Source: Ectopseudomonas alcaliphila
GTDB lineage: Bacteria > Pseudomonadota > Gammaproteobacteria > Pseudomonadales > Pseudomonadaceae
NCBI RefSeq assembly: GCF_900101755.1
Contig: NZ_FNAE01000001.1
Span: 868,001 to 932,000 of the forward strand
DNA: 64,000 nucleotides
Reading direction: 5' to 3'
Positions 44,356-53,628 of the stretch are shown here, piece after piece; within the stretch, counting starts at the first letter, position 1, and each line of letters starts with the position of its first letter. The position numbers and the translations under genes are program-made. The notes under the pieces were generated by a model. The model worked only from the letters and a program-made list of their open reading frames with translations. It had not been told where the DNA came from and ran no database searches.

Positions 44356-45585
44356 ATGATGCAAACCAAGACCTACAACCTGCTGGAAGTCGCCAATGGC
44401 AAGCCGATCAAACTGTGGACGCAAGGCGTCCCGGTTGAAGAAGACGCCAAGCAGCAATTGATGAACACCGCGAAGATGCCCTTCATCTTCAAGCACCTGG
44501 CCGTGATGCCAGACGTGCACCTGGGTAAGGGCTCGACCATCGGCAGCGTGATCCCCACGGTCGGCGCCATCATCCCGGCTGCGGTCGGGGTGGATATCGG
44601 TTGCGGCATGATCGCCGCGCGCACTTCGCTGATGGCGCACGACCTGCCGGATAACCTGGCCGGGCTGCGCGCCGCCATCGAGAAAGCCGTACCGCACGGG
44701 CGCAGCAACACGCGCGCCGGCCGCGACCGGGGTGCCTGGGAGAACGTGCCCGATATGGCCGACCACGCCTGGTCGGCACTGAGCGAGCGCTTCAAGGCCA
44801 TCACCGACAAGTACCCGCGCCTGGAGAAAACCAACAACCGCAAGCACCTGGGAACCCTGGGTACCGGCAATCATTTCATCGAAGTCTGCCTGGATGAAGC
44901 GGGCCGCGTCTGGTTCATGCTGCACAGCGGTTCGCGCGGTGTAGGTAACGCCATCGGCAACCTGTTCATCGAACTGGCCCAGGCCGATATGCGCCAGCAC
45001 ATCGCCAACCTGCCGGACCGTGACCTGGCCTACTTCGAAGAAGGCAGCCAGCACTTCGATGACTACGTCGAAGCCGTGGGCTGGGCGCAGGACTTCGCCA
45101 AGCAGAACCGCGCACTGATGATGCACGCAGTGATCGCGGCAGCACGAGGCGTGATCGCCAAGCCGTTCGAGGTGGCGCTGGAGGCGGTGAACTGCCACCA
45201 CAACTACGTGCAGAAGGAACGTCACTTCGGTGAAGAAGTGCTGGTAACCCGTAAAGGCGCGGTGTCGGCGAAAAAGGGCGAACTGGGCATCATCCCCGGG
45301 TCCATGGGCGCCAAGAGCTACATCGTGCGCGGCCTGGGTAACGAGGAGGCATTCTGCTCCTGCAGCCACGGCGCCGGGCGAACCATGAGCCGGACCAAGG
45401 CGAAGAAGGTCTTCACCATCGAAGATCAGATCCGCGCCACGGCTCATGTGGAATGCCGCAAGGACGCCGACGTGATCGACGAAATACCGATGGCCTACAA
45501 GGACATCGATCAGGTAATGGATGCCCAGCGTGAGCTGGTGGAAGTAGTGCATACCCTGCGTCAGGTGGTGTGCGTGAAAGGATAG
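44356..45585 (+). CDS. rtcB: RtcB, RNA 3'-phosphate/5'-OH ligase
   Basis: RNA ligase of 409 residues joining 2',3'-cyclic phosphate or 3'-phosphate ends to 5'-OH ends using GTP and Mn2+. It is very close to E. coli RtcB by recall. Active-site pieces: VMPDVHLGKGSTIGSV, VGVDIGCGM (metal Cys), GTLGTGNHFIE, HSGSRGVG, NCHHNYVQKE and the GMP-accepting His in CSHGAGR. Start: adjacent ATGs at 44356 and 44359 with GAGTGAG just ahead; a GTG at 44353 is possible. The gene follows the Yrl array in the RtcR-controlled operon. Confidence 0.97.
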   Translation: MMQTKTYNLLEVANGKPIKLWTQGVPVEEDAKQQLMNTAKMPFIFKHLAVMPDVHLGKGSTIGSVIPTVGAIIPAAVGVDIGCGMIAARTSLMAHDLPDNLAGLRAAIEKAVPHGRSNTRAGRDRGAWENVPDMADHAWSALSERFKAITDKYPRLEKTNNRKHLGTLGTGNHFIEVCLDEAGRVWFMLHSGSRGVGNAIGNLFIELAQADMRQHIANLPDRDLAYFEEGSQHFDDYVEAVGWAQDFAKQNRALMMHAVIAAARGVIAKPFEVALEAVNCHHNYVQKERHFGEEVLVTRKGAVSAKKGELGIIPGSMGAKSYIVRGLGNEEAFCSCSHGAGRTMSRTKAKKVFTIEDQIRATAHVECRKDADVIDEIPMAYKDIDQVMDAQRELVEVVHTLRQVVCVKG

Positions 45586-45624
45586 GAAGGCCGCCGCTAG
45601 CGGCCTATGCAAGGAATGAAGGAA

Positions 45625-46413
45625 ATGAACGTGATGGAAAACCACCCGCTCAGCGACGCCATGCGCGCGCGGGTGTTGGAAGAACTCGAGCGGCTCGAGC
45701 GCGAGCGCAACGTCAAGGTGCTGTATGCCTGCGAATCGGGCAGCCGCGCCTGGGGCTTCGCCTCGCCGGACAGCGATTACGACGTGCGCTTCGTCTATGT
45801 GGAGAAGCCCGACTGGTTCATCCAGGTCGACGCGCCGCGTGACGTGATCGAACGACCACTGGACGACGAACTGGATGTCAGCGGCTGGGAACTGCGCAAG
45901 ACCCTGGGCCTGCTGCGCAAATCCAACCCGACGCTGCTGGAGTGGCTCGACTCGCCGCTGGTGTATCGCCAGGAAGACGAGACAACGGCGCGCCTGCGCG
46001 AGCTGGCCGAGCACTTCTATAGCCCGCCGGCAGCGCGCAATCATTACCTGTCGATGGCGAAGAAGAACTTTCGCGGCTATCTGCAGGACGAGACGGTGCG
46101 CTTGAAGAAGTACTTCTACGTGCTGCGCCCGCTGCTCGCTGTGCTGTGGATCGACCAGGGCCGTGGCCGGCCGCCGATGACCTTCGCCGAGCTACTGCAG
46201 ACGGTGGAAGACCCAGCGCTGCTGGCTGAGGTGGACGAACTGCTGGCCCTCAAGCGCAGCGCCGACGAGTCCGCCTATGGCCCGCGTCGCCCCGCCCTGC
46301 ATGCGTTCATCGCAACGCAACTGCAGCAGCCAGTGCCGAGTCTGCCGCGCACTCGCGCAGACAGCGGTCTGCTCGACGCCTACCTGCGCGAGACGGTGAA
46401 ACGCTACGCCTGA
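45625..46413 (+). CDS. Nucleotidyltransferase of the RNA-repair operon
   Basis: A 262-residue pol-beta-superfamily nucleotidyltransferase. The motif is GSRAWGFASPDSDYDVRFVY, giving G39-S40 and catalytic Asp51 and Asp53 for the 45625 start. The rest is helical, as in the COG3541-type predicted nucleotidyltransferases found in rtc operons. It could add nucleotides to repaired or damaged RNA 3' ends, or modify a protein; the substrate is unproven. Starts at 45607, 45616 or 45634 are also possible because ATG and AAGGAA alternate. It lies 39 bases after rtcB and 135 bases before rtcA. Confidence 0.85.
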   Translation: MNVMENHPLSDAMRARVLEELERLERERNVKVLYACESGSRAWGFASPDSDYDVRFVYVEKPDWFIQVDAPRDVIERPLDDELDVSGWELRKTLGLLRKSNPTLLEWLDSPLVYRQEDETTARLRELAEHFYSPPAARNHYLSMAKKNFRGYLQDETVRLKKYFYVLRPLLAVLWIDQGRGRPPMTFAELLQTVEDPALLAEVDELLALKRSADESAYGPRRPALHAFIATQLQQPVPSLPRTRADSGLLDAYLRETVKRYA

Positions 46414-46427
46414 GCCAAGTACAGCTC

Positions 46428-46494
46428 GTAGCCTGGCTCGAGCGAAGCGCCCTCCGGGGATGACCCATAGTGTCGCTAACTCAACCCAGGCTAC
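46428..46494. repeat. Inverted repeat between nucleotidyltransferase and rtcA
   Basis: Arms GTAGCCTGG (46428-46436) and CCAGGCTAC (46486-46494) are perfect complements around 49 bases. It resembles dispersed GTAGCC-type intergenic repeats of pseudomonads. Confidence 0.6.
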
Positions 46495-46548
46495 CGATCC
46501 AATATCCACCGTACGCATAGCGTGGAAACGATCACCAAGGATTAACAG

Positions 46549-47574
46549 ATGAACAAGGACCTTATCGAGCTGGACGGCGCCATCGGCGGCGGCCAGATAC
46601 TGCGCAGCGCGCTGAGCCTGTCGATGATCACCGGCAAGCCGTTTCGTATTCACAACATCCGCGCCAAGCGCAGCCGCCCAGGCCTGCTGCGTCAGCATCT
46701 CACGGCTGTAACGGCGGCCGCGCAGATCAGCTCGGCCCGCGTGGAAGGCGCGCAGCTCGGCTCGCAGAGCCTGAGTTTCGCGCCGGGCGCGATCCAGGGC
46801 GGCGACTATGACTTCGCCATCGGCACCGCAGGTAGCTGCAGCCTGGTGATGCAGACACTGTTGCCCGCCCTGCTGCAAGCCGACCAGCCCAGCCGGGTAC
46901 GCATCAGCGGCGGCACGCATAACCCATTGGCGCCGCCCTTCGAGTTTCTCGAACGGGCCTGGCTGCCGCTGCTCCGGCGCATGGGCGCGCAGGTGGAGAT
47001 CGAACTGCTGCGACACGGCTTCGCACCGGCCGGTGGCGGTGCAATCGAGCTGCAGGTCGTGCCGTCGATGCTAAGCCCTCTGCACCTGAAGGCACCTGGC
47101 GTCGCTCATAATCAGCTGGCCACTGCCATAGTGGCGGATGTACCAGGCCATGTGGCCGAGCGCGAGCTGGCACGTGTCGGCAAGCGCATGAAGTGGCCGG
47201 AACAGGCACTGAAAGGCATCTGGCTGGACAAGCAGATCGGCCCGGGCAACGTGTTGCTGCTGGAAATCGCCTGCGAGCACGTTACCGAGGTATTCAGCAG
47301 CATCGGCCAGAGCAGCGTGCGTGCCGAGCAGGTCGCGGATCAGGCTGTGGAGCAGGCGCGGCAGTGGCTGCACAGCGGCGCAGCCGTGGCCGAGCACCTG
47401 GCCGATCAGTTGCTGCTGCCACTGGCCATGGCCGGAGGCGGCAGCTTCAGCACAACGCACATGAGCGAGCATCTGGATAGCAACATGCAGGTGATCCAGC
47501 ACTTCCTGGATGTAGCCATTACCTGCACCCAAACCAATGAACGCGTCCTGCAGGTGGAACTTCGGCGTCGCTGA
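46549..47574 (+). CDS. rtcA: RtcA, RNA 3'-terminal phosphate cyclase
   Basis: A 341-residue RNA cyclase that converts RNA 3'-phosphate to a 2',3'-cyclic phosphate through an adenylated His. Family markers: LDGAIGGGQILRSALSLS at the N-terminus, RPGLLRQHLTAV, GTAGSCSLVMQTLLP, HGFAPAGGGAIEL, and the nucleophile region FSTTHMSEHLDSN near 310. It is the last gene of the RtcR-driven operon and acts with RtcB on broken RNA, such as tRNA cleaved by toxins or stress. Confidence 0.96.
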   Translation: MNKDLIELDGAIGGGQILRSALSLSMITGKPFRIHNIRAKRSRPGLLRQHLTAVTAAAQISSARVEGAQLGSQSLSFAPGAIQGGDYDFAIGTAGSCSLVMQTLLPALLQADQPSRVRISGGTHNPLAPPFEFLERAWLPLLRRMGAQVEIELLRHGFAPAGGGAIELQVVPSMLSPLHLKAPGVAHNQLATAIVADVPGHVAERELARVGKRMKWPEQALKGIWLDKQIGPGNVLLLEIACEHVTEVFSSIGQSSVRAEQVADQAVEQARQWLHSGAAVAEHLADQLLLPLAMAGGGSFSTTHMSEHLDSNMQVIQHFLDVAITCTQTNERVLQVELRRR

Positions 47575-47646
47575 AACCCGTCAGGCGCCGATGGCTCTGA
47601 GCTCTCCTATACTGAGATTCCCCTAACCCGTTTCAGGAGAGTCGCC

Positions 47647-47892
47647 ATGCGTCGCACGCTCATGTTTCTCGCCGCAACCCTGATCAGCCTGCCGCTGTGG
47701 GCCATGCATTGTCCGCAGGACATGGCCAAGATCGACGCGCTGCTGCAAAGCGATCCGCCCGCCGACCCCGAGGTGCTGGCCAAGGTGCAGGAGCTGCGCG
47801 CCGAAGGCGAAGCTCTGCACAAGGCCGGCGATCATGCCGAGTCGGTCAAGGTGCTGGGCGAAGCCCTCGACCTGCTGGCCGCCAGCGAATGA
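47647..47892 (+). CDS. Small exported hypothetical protein
   Basis: An 81-residue protein with a signal peptide (MRRTLMFLAATLISLPLWA) and a good CAGGAGA ribosome-binding site. The mature 60 residues are helical, with one Cys (HCPQDMAKID) and a hairpin-like EVLAKVQELRAEGEALHKAG. Function unknown. It lies 72 bases after rtcA and could be outside that operon. It converges with the sensor kinase gene. Confidence 0.75.
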   Translation: MRRTLMFLAATLISLPLWAMHCPQDMAKIDALLQSDPPADPEVLAKVQELRAEGEALHKAGDHAESVKVLGEALDLLAASE

Positions 47893-47908
47893 ATCCCGCT
47901 GGGCTCGC

Positions 47909-50824
47909 TCAATAGCCACTGTACAGCAAGCCCAGCGCGACCTGACGCACCTCCTGCAGATCCACCGGTTTGCTCAGGCAGGCCGAAGCGCCGCGTGCTT
48001 TGGCATCCTCGAACAAACGTGCGTCGGCCACCGCACTGATCACCATCACCGGCACATCACGTAACCGCGGCTCGGCGCGCATGGCGTCGAGCACCTCCAG
48101 CCCGTTGCCGTCAGGCAGGTCGATATCCAGCAGCACCAGGGCCGGCTCGCTGTCGTGCAATTCGGCCAATGCCCGCTGGCAGGAACTCACGCCCCGAACC
48201 TCGGCAAACTCACGCAACGATGCCTGCAGGATCTTCATGCAAGCCGGGTGATCCTCCACGCACAGCACCTGCACCAGACTTTGCGCTGCTGGCGCCGGCA
48301 CCTCGGCAATCCCGTCGCCCTGACCCTCGGGGCTGGCCGCACTGGGTATGTCGAGCCAGAAACGACTACCTACACCAGGCTCGCTACGCACACCGATTTC
48401 GCCTTCCATCAGCGTGGCCAGCTCGCGGCAAAGCACCAGCCCGATGCCGGTACCGGGAATATTCGAGCTCTCCCGGCCGAGACGCTGAAACGGCTGGAAC
48501 AGCTGCGCCTGCTGTTCGCTGGAAAGGCCAGGCCCAGTGTCGTCAACCCACAACCGCACACAATCGGTACGCACCTCGTAACCCATGCGAATCATGCCGC
48601 GCGGGCTGTTGTACTTGATGGCGTTGGAAAGCAGGTTGAGCAATATCTGCCGTACCCGGCGCGGGTCACCCTGCACGAACAAGGGCGGATCAGCCGCCTC
48701 CATCACCTGCAGTTGCAGCTGTTTCTGCTGCACTTCGGGCTGCACCAGCTCCGCACAACCGCTGAGCAACGCGCCGATTTCGATCGCCTGGAACTGCAAC
48801 TGCTGGCGCCGACTCTCGATACTCGACAAGTCGAGAATGTCGTCGACCAACGAAGTGAGATGGCGACTGGCGGTGACGATTTCACGCGAGTAATCGGTCT
48901 CCAGTTTGGCGTCGTGCTTGTCCTGCGCCTCCATCTCGATCAACTGGGCGAAGCCATGGATAGCATTGAGCGGCGTGCGTAGCTCGTGACTCATGCTCGA
49001 TAGAAAGCGGCTCTTGGCCTGACTGGCCGCAAGCGCTTCGAGGCTGGCGTGACGCAGCTCTTCCTGCACCTGTTTGAGCCGGGTGATGTCAACGTGCGTA
49101 CCGGCAATACGCAGCGGCCAGCCGCTCTCGTCACGCGCTAGGACCTTGCCACGGCTGAGCAGCCAGAGGTAATCGCCGTGGCAATCGAGATAGCGATATT
49201 CGGCGTCGAAATACTCCTCACCACTGTCAGCGAATAGCTTGCGCAGGTGACGCAGCCGCTCCAGATCATCGGGGTGCACACGCTGGTTGAACTCGCTCAG
49301 CGTCAAGTGACTCGCACCCAGGCCGAAACGCCGTACGAAGCGCTCGCTGAGATCGATGGTCAGATCAGTGGTATCGATCTGCCAGAGGCTTTCGGTGGTG
49401 CTATCCAGTACCAGTTGCAGAATGCTTTGCGCCTCCTGCCGCTCATGCTCGCTGGCCTTGAGCTGTTTGCCGGCCTGCTGTACGGCATCGGCCAGGCGGC
49501 TGACCTCGGCAATATGGCTGTCCGGCACCGCTGGCAAATATTTGCCCTGCCCCAGGCTGGCAGCCATGTCGACGATGCCATCGATGGGCTCGGCCAACTG
49601 CTTGCTCAGGTTGCGCGAGCGCAGCCACATCAAGGCGAAGAACAACAGATAGAACGCCACCAGGCCGGCAATCAGCAGGTAGCCGATCTGCATGTAGCGC
49701 TCGGCCAACTGATTGGTGTCATGGAAAATCTGTTCCTCATCCACCACCAGCAGCAAGCGCCAGCCGGTTTGCGGAATTTCGCTCCAGGCCACCAGTTGCT
49801 CGCGGCCGCCGAGCATCACTTCCTGCACGTTGCCGTTGCCGTCGTTCATCGCCTGCAGCAACGGCGCCATGCCCGCACGCTTGGCCAGGTTGAAGTCCTC
49901 GGGCTTGAGTACCTCACGGCGCACGGCCTCTTCGTAGGAGTACTGCGTCAGCTCGCGCAGGCCGAAATCCATCTCCCCGGCCTTCGGCAACGCCATGATG
50001 TTGTGGTCGTGGCTGACCAGCATCGCGTATCCCTGCCAGGGCACGTTGAGTTCAGCAATCTCCCCCAGCACTTGGCCGACGGTCACATCCAGACCCACCA
50101 CGCCTTCGAGAAAGTCATCGCGATACACCGGGGCAATGGCCGACATCATCCAGCCCAAGCCAGCCGGGTCGAGGTAAACCTCGGTCCACATCACCTTGCG
50201 TTCGGGGTTGTGCTTGGCGTCGGCGAGGTAATAGAAGTTGTAATCGGGTATCACCATGTCGTGGGGATACTGCGCAGGCGTATCGAACCAGGGGTAGATG
50301 CGGTTGTAGCTGTCCCAGGTATTGAAATACAGCGCCGCTACCAGAGGGCTTGCCTGCTGGATCGAACGCATCAGCGGATCGAGTTGCGACAGACGCATGA
50401 CCTTGGCGTGATCCTGCTGAGCAAGTGGCGTGCTGTTGGCATAGAAGGATGCCGCACGCCCGTCATCGCTGCGGGTATAGAACACGCCACTGTCAGTGAT
50501 CGCATGGCGTTGGTGCTCGAGTTCGTCTGCCTGGAAACGGGTATCGAGCAGTGCTTTGTGAGCGCCATCGCGATAGACCTGCACCAGCGACTCGATAGAA
50601 CGCAGCCGCCCGTCGATGATCTGCGCTTCGCGCAACGCGGCGCTGGCCAGATCCTTGACCGCGGCCTCCTGCAGATGGCCAATCTGCGCGTCGCGAATCG
50701 CCTGATTGCTCAGCAGATACACCGCGATCAGCACCGATTCCACCAGAATCAACGGGATCAGCGCGCTTTGCACGAACGCTCGCCAGATCCACTGACGTAG
50801 AGGGTAGCGGCTAGAACTCGGCAT
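47909..50824 (-). CDS. Hybrid sensor histidine kinase (Cache-PAS-HisKA-REC)
   Basis: A 971-residue membrane kinase. Short N-terminus, membrane span at about 15-38, periplasmic dCache-type sensor (about 45-370), second span at about 372-395, HAMP-like linker, PAS (about 460-580), dimerisation/phosphoacceptor domain with His near 600 (MSHELRTPLNAI), HATPase domain (NLLSNAIKYN, GTGIGLVLC) and a C-terminal receiver (LVLLDIDLPDGNG with phosphoacceptor Asp near 895). It probably passes phosphate to a separate response regulator or Hpt protein not seen here. The Cache sensor suggests small extracellular ligands such as amino acids or carboxylates. Confidence 0.92.
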   Translation of the reverse strand: MPSSSRYPLRQWIWRAFVQSALIPLILVESVLIAVYLLSNQAIRDAQIGHLQEAAVKDLASAALREAQIIDGRLRSIESLVQVYRDGAHKALLDTRFQADELEHQRHAITDSGVFYTRSDDGRAASFYANSTPLAQQDHAKVMRLSQLDPLMRSIQQASPLVAALYFNTWDSYNRIYPWFDTPAQYPHDMVIPDYNFYYLADAKHNPERKVMWTEVYLDPAGLGWMMSAIAPVYRDDFLEGVVGLDVTVGQVLGEIAELNVPWQGYAMLVSHDHNIMALPKAGEMDFGLRELTQYSYEEAVRREVLKPEDFNLAKRAGMAPLLQAMNDGNGNVQEVMLGGREQLVAWSEIPQTGWRLLLVVDEEQIFHDTNQLAERYMQIGYLLIAGLVAFYLLFFALMWLRSRNLSKQLAEPIDGIVDMAASLGQGKYLPAVPDSHIAEVSRLADAVQQAGKQLKASEHERQEAQSILQLVLDSTTESLWQIDTTDLTIDLSERFVRRFGLGASHLTLSEFNQRVHPDDLERLRHLRKLFADSGEEYFDAEYRYLDCHGDYLWLLSRGKVLARDESGWPLRIAGTHVDITRLKQVQEELRHASLEALAASQAKSRFLSSMSHELRTPLNAIHGFAQLIEMEAQDKHDAKLETDYSREIVTASRHLTSLVDDILDLSSIESRRQQLQFQAIEIGALLSGCAELVQPEVQQKQLQLQVMEAADPPLFVQGDPRRVRQILLNLLSNAIKYNSPRGMIRMGYEVRTDCVRLWVDDTGPGLSSEQQAQLFQPFQRLGRESSNIPGTGIGLVLCRELATLMEGEIGVRSEPGVGSRFWLDIPSAASPEGQGDGIAEVPAPAAQSLVQVLCVEDHPACMKILQASLREFAEVRGVSSCQRALAELHDSEPALVLLDIDLPDGNGLEVLDAMRAEPRLRDVPVMVISAVADARLFEDAKARGASACLSKPVDLQEVRQVALGLLYSGY

Positions 50825-50952
50825 TACGGCTCCTTTGCAGAGGGCGCGGGCAGATGCGAGGCGCCATCATAGCTTCCCGCGATGGAATCCGCAGTCGACG
50901 CTGAGGAACCTTTGCCGTACACTCAGCGTCCTATCTGTAACCGAAAAGTTTT

Positions 50953-51344
50953 GGGGCCGATTAGGATTCGACGCCGGTAGCGAAGCTCGAGGTGCATGCC
51001 GACTTGGTAACAGAAGTCGTAAATCAACTGTTGCAACTTTCTATAGTTGCCAATGACGAAAACTACGAGGGCTACGCTCTCGCTGCGTAAGCGGCGCGAC
51101 TAGTCCTTCTGGTAGCTTCGGCTCCAGCGATCACTAGGGGATGCCTGTAAACCTGAAGTGATTGTCATGCAGAACAGGATCGCCGCGTAGTACGTTGTGG
51201 ACGAAGTGGCTAAAACTTACACAACTCGCCCAATGCACCCTGCCCGTCGGGCGGCTGAGGGTTAACTCAATAGACACGGCTAAGCATGTAGTACCGACAG
51301 TGGAGAACTGGCGGACGGGGGTTCAAATCCCCCCGGCTCCACCA
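50953..51344 (+). ncRNA. ssrA: tmRNA (ssrA)
   Basis: Complete one-piece transfer-messenger RNA of about 392 bases that rescues stalled ribosomes with SmpB. The 5' end GGGGCCG pairs with CGGCTCC near the 3' end, which carries a genomic CCA. The T-arm GGGTTCAAATCCC is present. The tag reading frame (51049-51090) encodes ANDENYEGYALAA and stop, ending in the ALAA degradation signal. A strong terminator follows. Confidence 0.98.
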
Positions 51345-51350
51345 AATAAA

Positions 51351-51385
51351 CCCCTGATTTTCCTAGAGAAAGTCAGGGGTTTTTC
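51351..51385 (+). terminator. Rho-independent terminator of ssrA
   Basis: Stem CCCCTGA / TCAGGGG extended by further pairing toward the loop, followed by TTTTTCTTT, seven bases after the tmRNA 3' end. Confidence 0.95.
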
Positions 51386-51401
51386 TTTGGGTGTCGAAGC
51401 G

Positions 51402-51734
51402 TTAGGCCTGCTGGAGAAGATCGCTCTCGATGTCTGAAAAATTACTGATCTTCACTGAACCATCGGGAAACCGGGCAATGACATCCAACTGACCACCCAT
51501 GGCTTCGATGTGGCTACGCAAAGTGGAAATGTACATGTCAGTACGCTTTTCCATCTTGGCAATGGATGGTTGCTGTACATGCAGCACCTCAGCCAGCACC
51601 TTCTGTGACAACCCACGAGCCTGACGCAGCTCATTAAGCGGCATCTCTGCAAGCAGCTCCTGGGCTTTGGCCTCTACCCTGGCCTGAGCCTCAGGCGCCA
51701 TTTTTGCGCGCAGCTCTGCAAATTTCTTAGCCAT
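51402..51734 (-). CDS. higA: HigA-type antitoxin (XRE family)
   Basis: A 110-residue antitoxin. The helix-turn-helix spans about 35-70 (LRQARGLSQKVLAEVLHVQQPSIAKMEKR), followed by the typical HIEAMGGQLDVIARFPDG tail of RelE/HigB partners. It neutralises the upstream toxin and represses the operon. Its start overlaps the toxin stop by eight bases, so translation is coupled. Gene order toxin first, antitoxin second is the HigBA arrangement. The symbol reflects arrangement and family, not a proven orthologue. Confidence 0.88.
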   Translation of the reverse strand: MAKKFAELRAKMAPEAQARVEAKAQELLAEMPLNELRQARGLSQKVLAEVLHVQQPSIAKMEKRTDMYISTLRSHIEAMGGQLDVIARFPDGSVKISNFSDIESDLLQQA

Positions 51735-52092
51735 CTATCAAGCCCTCCTTTCGAAGCTGTTCCAGATGTTCGTCATACAGTCGATCAGACAGCGGAACGT
51801 TGATGTCATACCAACGACCATCACCAGTCTTGTCGCCACCGATCAGCAAAATAGCCGAACGCCTGGGATCGAATGCATACAGGGTTCTGTATGGTCGGCC
51901 TTCGTGCTGCGTTCTCAGCTCCCGCATGTGGCTGTGACGAGAGCCGTTGATTCCGCTGCTGTGTGGAAAGCCAAGTGACGGGCCTCGCTCCCCCAAGAGC
52001 TGGACTGACACCGCAACGGACTCCTGTTCCTCAGCAGACAAGCTTTCCCACCACTCACCGAACTCGTCGGTGTATTCAATATCCCAAGTCAT
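51727..52092 (-). CDS. higB: HigB-type toxin (RelE/Gp49 superfamily)
   Basis: A 121-residue toxin of the Gp49/HigB branch of RelE mRNA interferases. Typical pattern: FGEWWESLSAEEQESV, MRELRTQHEGRPYRTLYAFD and ILLIGGDKTGDGRWY. It would cleave mRNA on the ribosome when free of antitoxin. A nearby position to ssrA is notable since tmRNA clears the ribosomes such toxins stall. It is first in the two-gene operon. Confidence 0.88.
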   Translation of the reverse strand: MTWDIEYTDEFGEWWESLSAEEQESVAVSVQLLGERGPSLGFPHSSGINGSRHSHMRELRTQHEGRPYRTLYAFDPRRSAILLIGGDKTGDGRWYDINVPLSDRLYDEHLEQLRKEGLIDG

Positions 52093-52278
52093 GGCGAAAA
52101 TATAACCCCAAAGGAATATTCCATCAATGGAATATCTGAATCATAGAGACGAGAGCGGGCCAAAGCGTACCGCATCCTGCAGATGATCCGGCTCCATGTG
52201 CGCATGGTCATGGCCAGGCTGGTAGGCGGATCGTCGTTCTGGTCAACGCTCAACTGCGCTCAAGCAACTAAAGAATTC

Positions 52279-52299
52279 AATTCATTAATTCAATGAATT
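52279..52299. promoter_or_regulatory. AT-rich inverted repeat before the MFS gene
   Basis: Arms AATTCATT and AATGAATT separated by AATTC, 65 bases before the start codon. A candidate operator for the LysR protein encoded downstream or another regulator. Confidence 0.4.
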
Positions 52300-52363
52300 A
52301 ATACCAAAAATAAGAACAGGAATAATCAATAGACTCGCGGCCGTTCTTATCGGAGCTCCGCCC

Positions 52364-53560
52364 ATGTCTGTGTATGAATCAGTCGTCTCGCAACGAGATG
52401 CCGTCCTTAGCGTCGCCATACTGGCGTTTTCCGCCTTCCTCATCGTTACCACTGAATTTCTGATCGTCGGCCTGCTGCCTGCCCTTGCCCGAGACTTGGA
52501 CATTTCCATCTCCATGGCGGGCCAACTGATAACTCTTTTTGCCTTCACGGTGATGATTTTCGGCCCCCCGCTGACAGCAGTGCTTTCTCATCTTGATAGG
52601 AAGAAGCTGTTCGTAGCCATTTTGCTGATTTTCGCTGCATCGAACGCACTTGCGGCGGTATCAAACAGCTTCTGGCTTCTCGCCGTCGCGCGCATAGTGC
52701 CCGCGCTGGCGCTGCCCGTTTTCTGGGGTACTGCCAGTGAAACCGCCGGGCAACTTGCCGGGCCCGAAAGAGCGGGCCAGGCGATCGCGAACGTTTATCT
52801 GGGTATCTCTGCTGCGATGCTGCTCGGCATTCCGCTGGGCACCCTGGTGTCGAATGCGCTTGGCTGGAGGGGCGCATTCTGGCTGCTGGCCGGCTTATCG
52901 ATGATCATGGCGCTGGCAATCCTGACATTCATGCCCACCGTTTCCCGCACCGCCAAGGTGGATTTTCTGCAGCAAGCGAAGATTTTCAAGGAACCCTATT
53001 TCCTTTCGAATGTGCTGCTTTCCATCGTCGTGTTCAGCGCCATGTTCACCGCCTACACCTACCTCGCCGACATCCTGGAGCGCGTGGCGGGAGTGCATCC
53101 GGAAAATGTCGGATGGTGGCTGATGGCATTCGGCGCAGTCGGCCTGATCGGCAACTGGATTGGCGGCAAGGCGCTTGATGTATCCCCGATCAAGGCCAGC
53201 GCGCTCTTTCTGCTCCTGCTGGCGATCGGCATGACTACAGTTGTTCCGTTCGCGCATACGGGCCTGATCTTCTGTGCTGCGCTGGGCTTGTGGGGCATTG
53301 CCAATACCGCTCTTTATCCGGTCAGCCAGGTCCGGGTCATGAGTTCGGCCTCCCATTCCAAGGCACTGGCCGGCACCACCAACGTATCGGCGGCGAATGC
53401 CGGCATCGGTATTGGCGCCATTGTCGGCGGCATGACCATTGCCAATCTGGGCATCGAGTACCTTGGCTATGCGGCTGCGGCTATCGCCGTTCTGGCTCTG
53501 ATGTTGGTGCCGCTGGTACATAAGTTGGCGCCCCGGCGGCGGCAGGCTCCCGCGACCTGA
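52364..53560 (+). CDS. DHA1-family MFS exporter (YdhP/AraJ-like)
   Basis: A 398-residue twelve-span transporter of the drug:H+ antiporter-1 group, close to arabinose/purine-nucleoside efflux proteins. Markers: FLIVTTEFLIVGLLPALARDL at span 1, LDRKKLF in loop 2-3, ARIVPALALPVFWGTASE with the family motif C region, and GIPLGTLVSNALGWRGAFW. Substrate not deducible. GGAG lies about eight bases upstream. The LysR gene downstream converges with it and could control it. Its 5' region is more AT-rich than the neighbourhood, compatible with recent acquisition. Confidence 0.88.
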   Translation: MSVYESVVSQRDAVLSVAILAFSAFLIVTTEFLIVGLLPALARDLDISISMAGQLITLFAFTVMIFGPPLTAVLSHLDRKKLFVAILLIFAASNALAAVSNSFWLLAVARIVPALALPVFWGTASETAGQLAGPERAGQAIANVYLGISAAMLLGIPLGTLVSNALGWRGAFWLLAGLSMIMALAILTFMPTVSRTAKVDFLQQAKIFKEPYFLSNVLLSIVVFSAMFTAYTYLADILERVAGVHPENVGWWLMAFGAVGLIGNWIGGKALDVSPIKASALFLLLLAIGMTTVVPFAHTGLIFCAALGLWGIANTALYPVSQVRVMSSASHSKALAGTTNVSAANAGIGIGAIVGGMTIANLGIEYLGYAAAAIAVLALMLVPLVHKLAPRRRQAPAT

Positions 53561-53628
53561 CGGCGTAGGCTCTGGTCAATGCGGAGCATGGTTCGGCGTA
53601 ATCAGTGCTCTGCGTGATTGGCCTCGGT

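Noticed and set aside
52143-52262. Possible gene remnant upstream of the MFS exporter
   Set aside because: A short minus-strand frame (HAHMEPDHLQDAVRFGPL) is bounded closely by stops and has no recognisable family or start signal.
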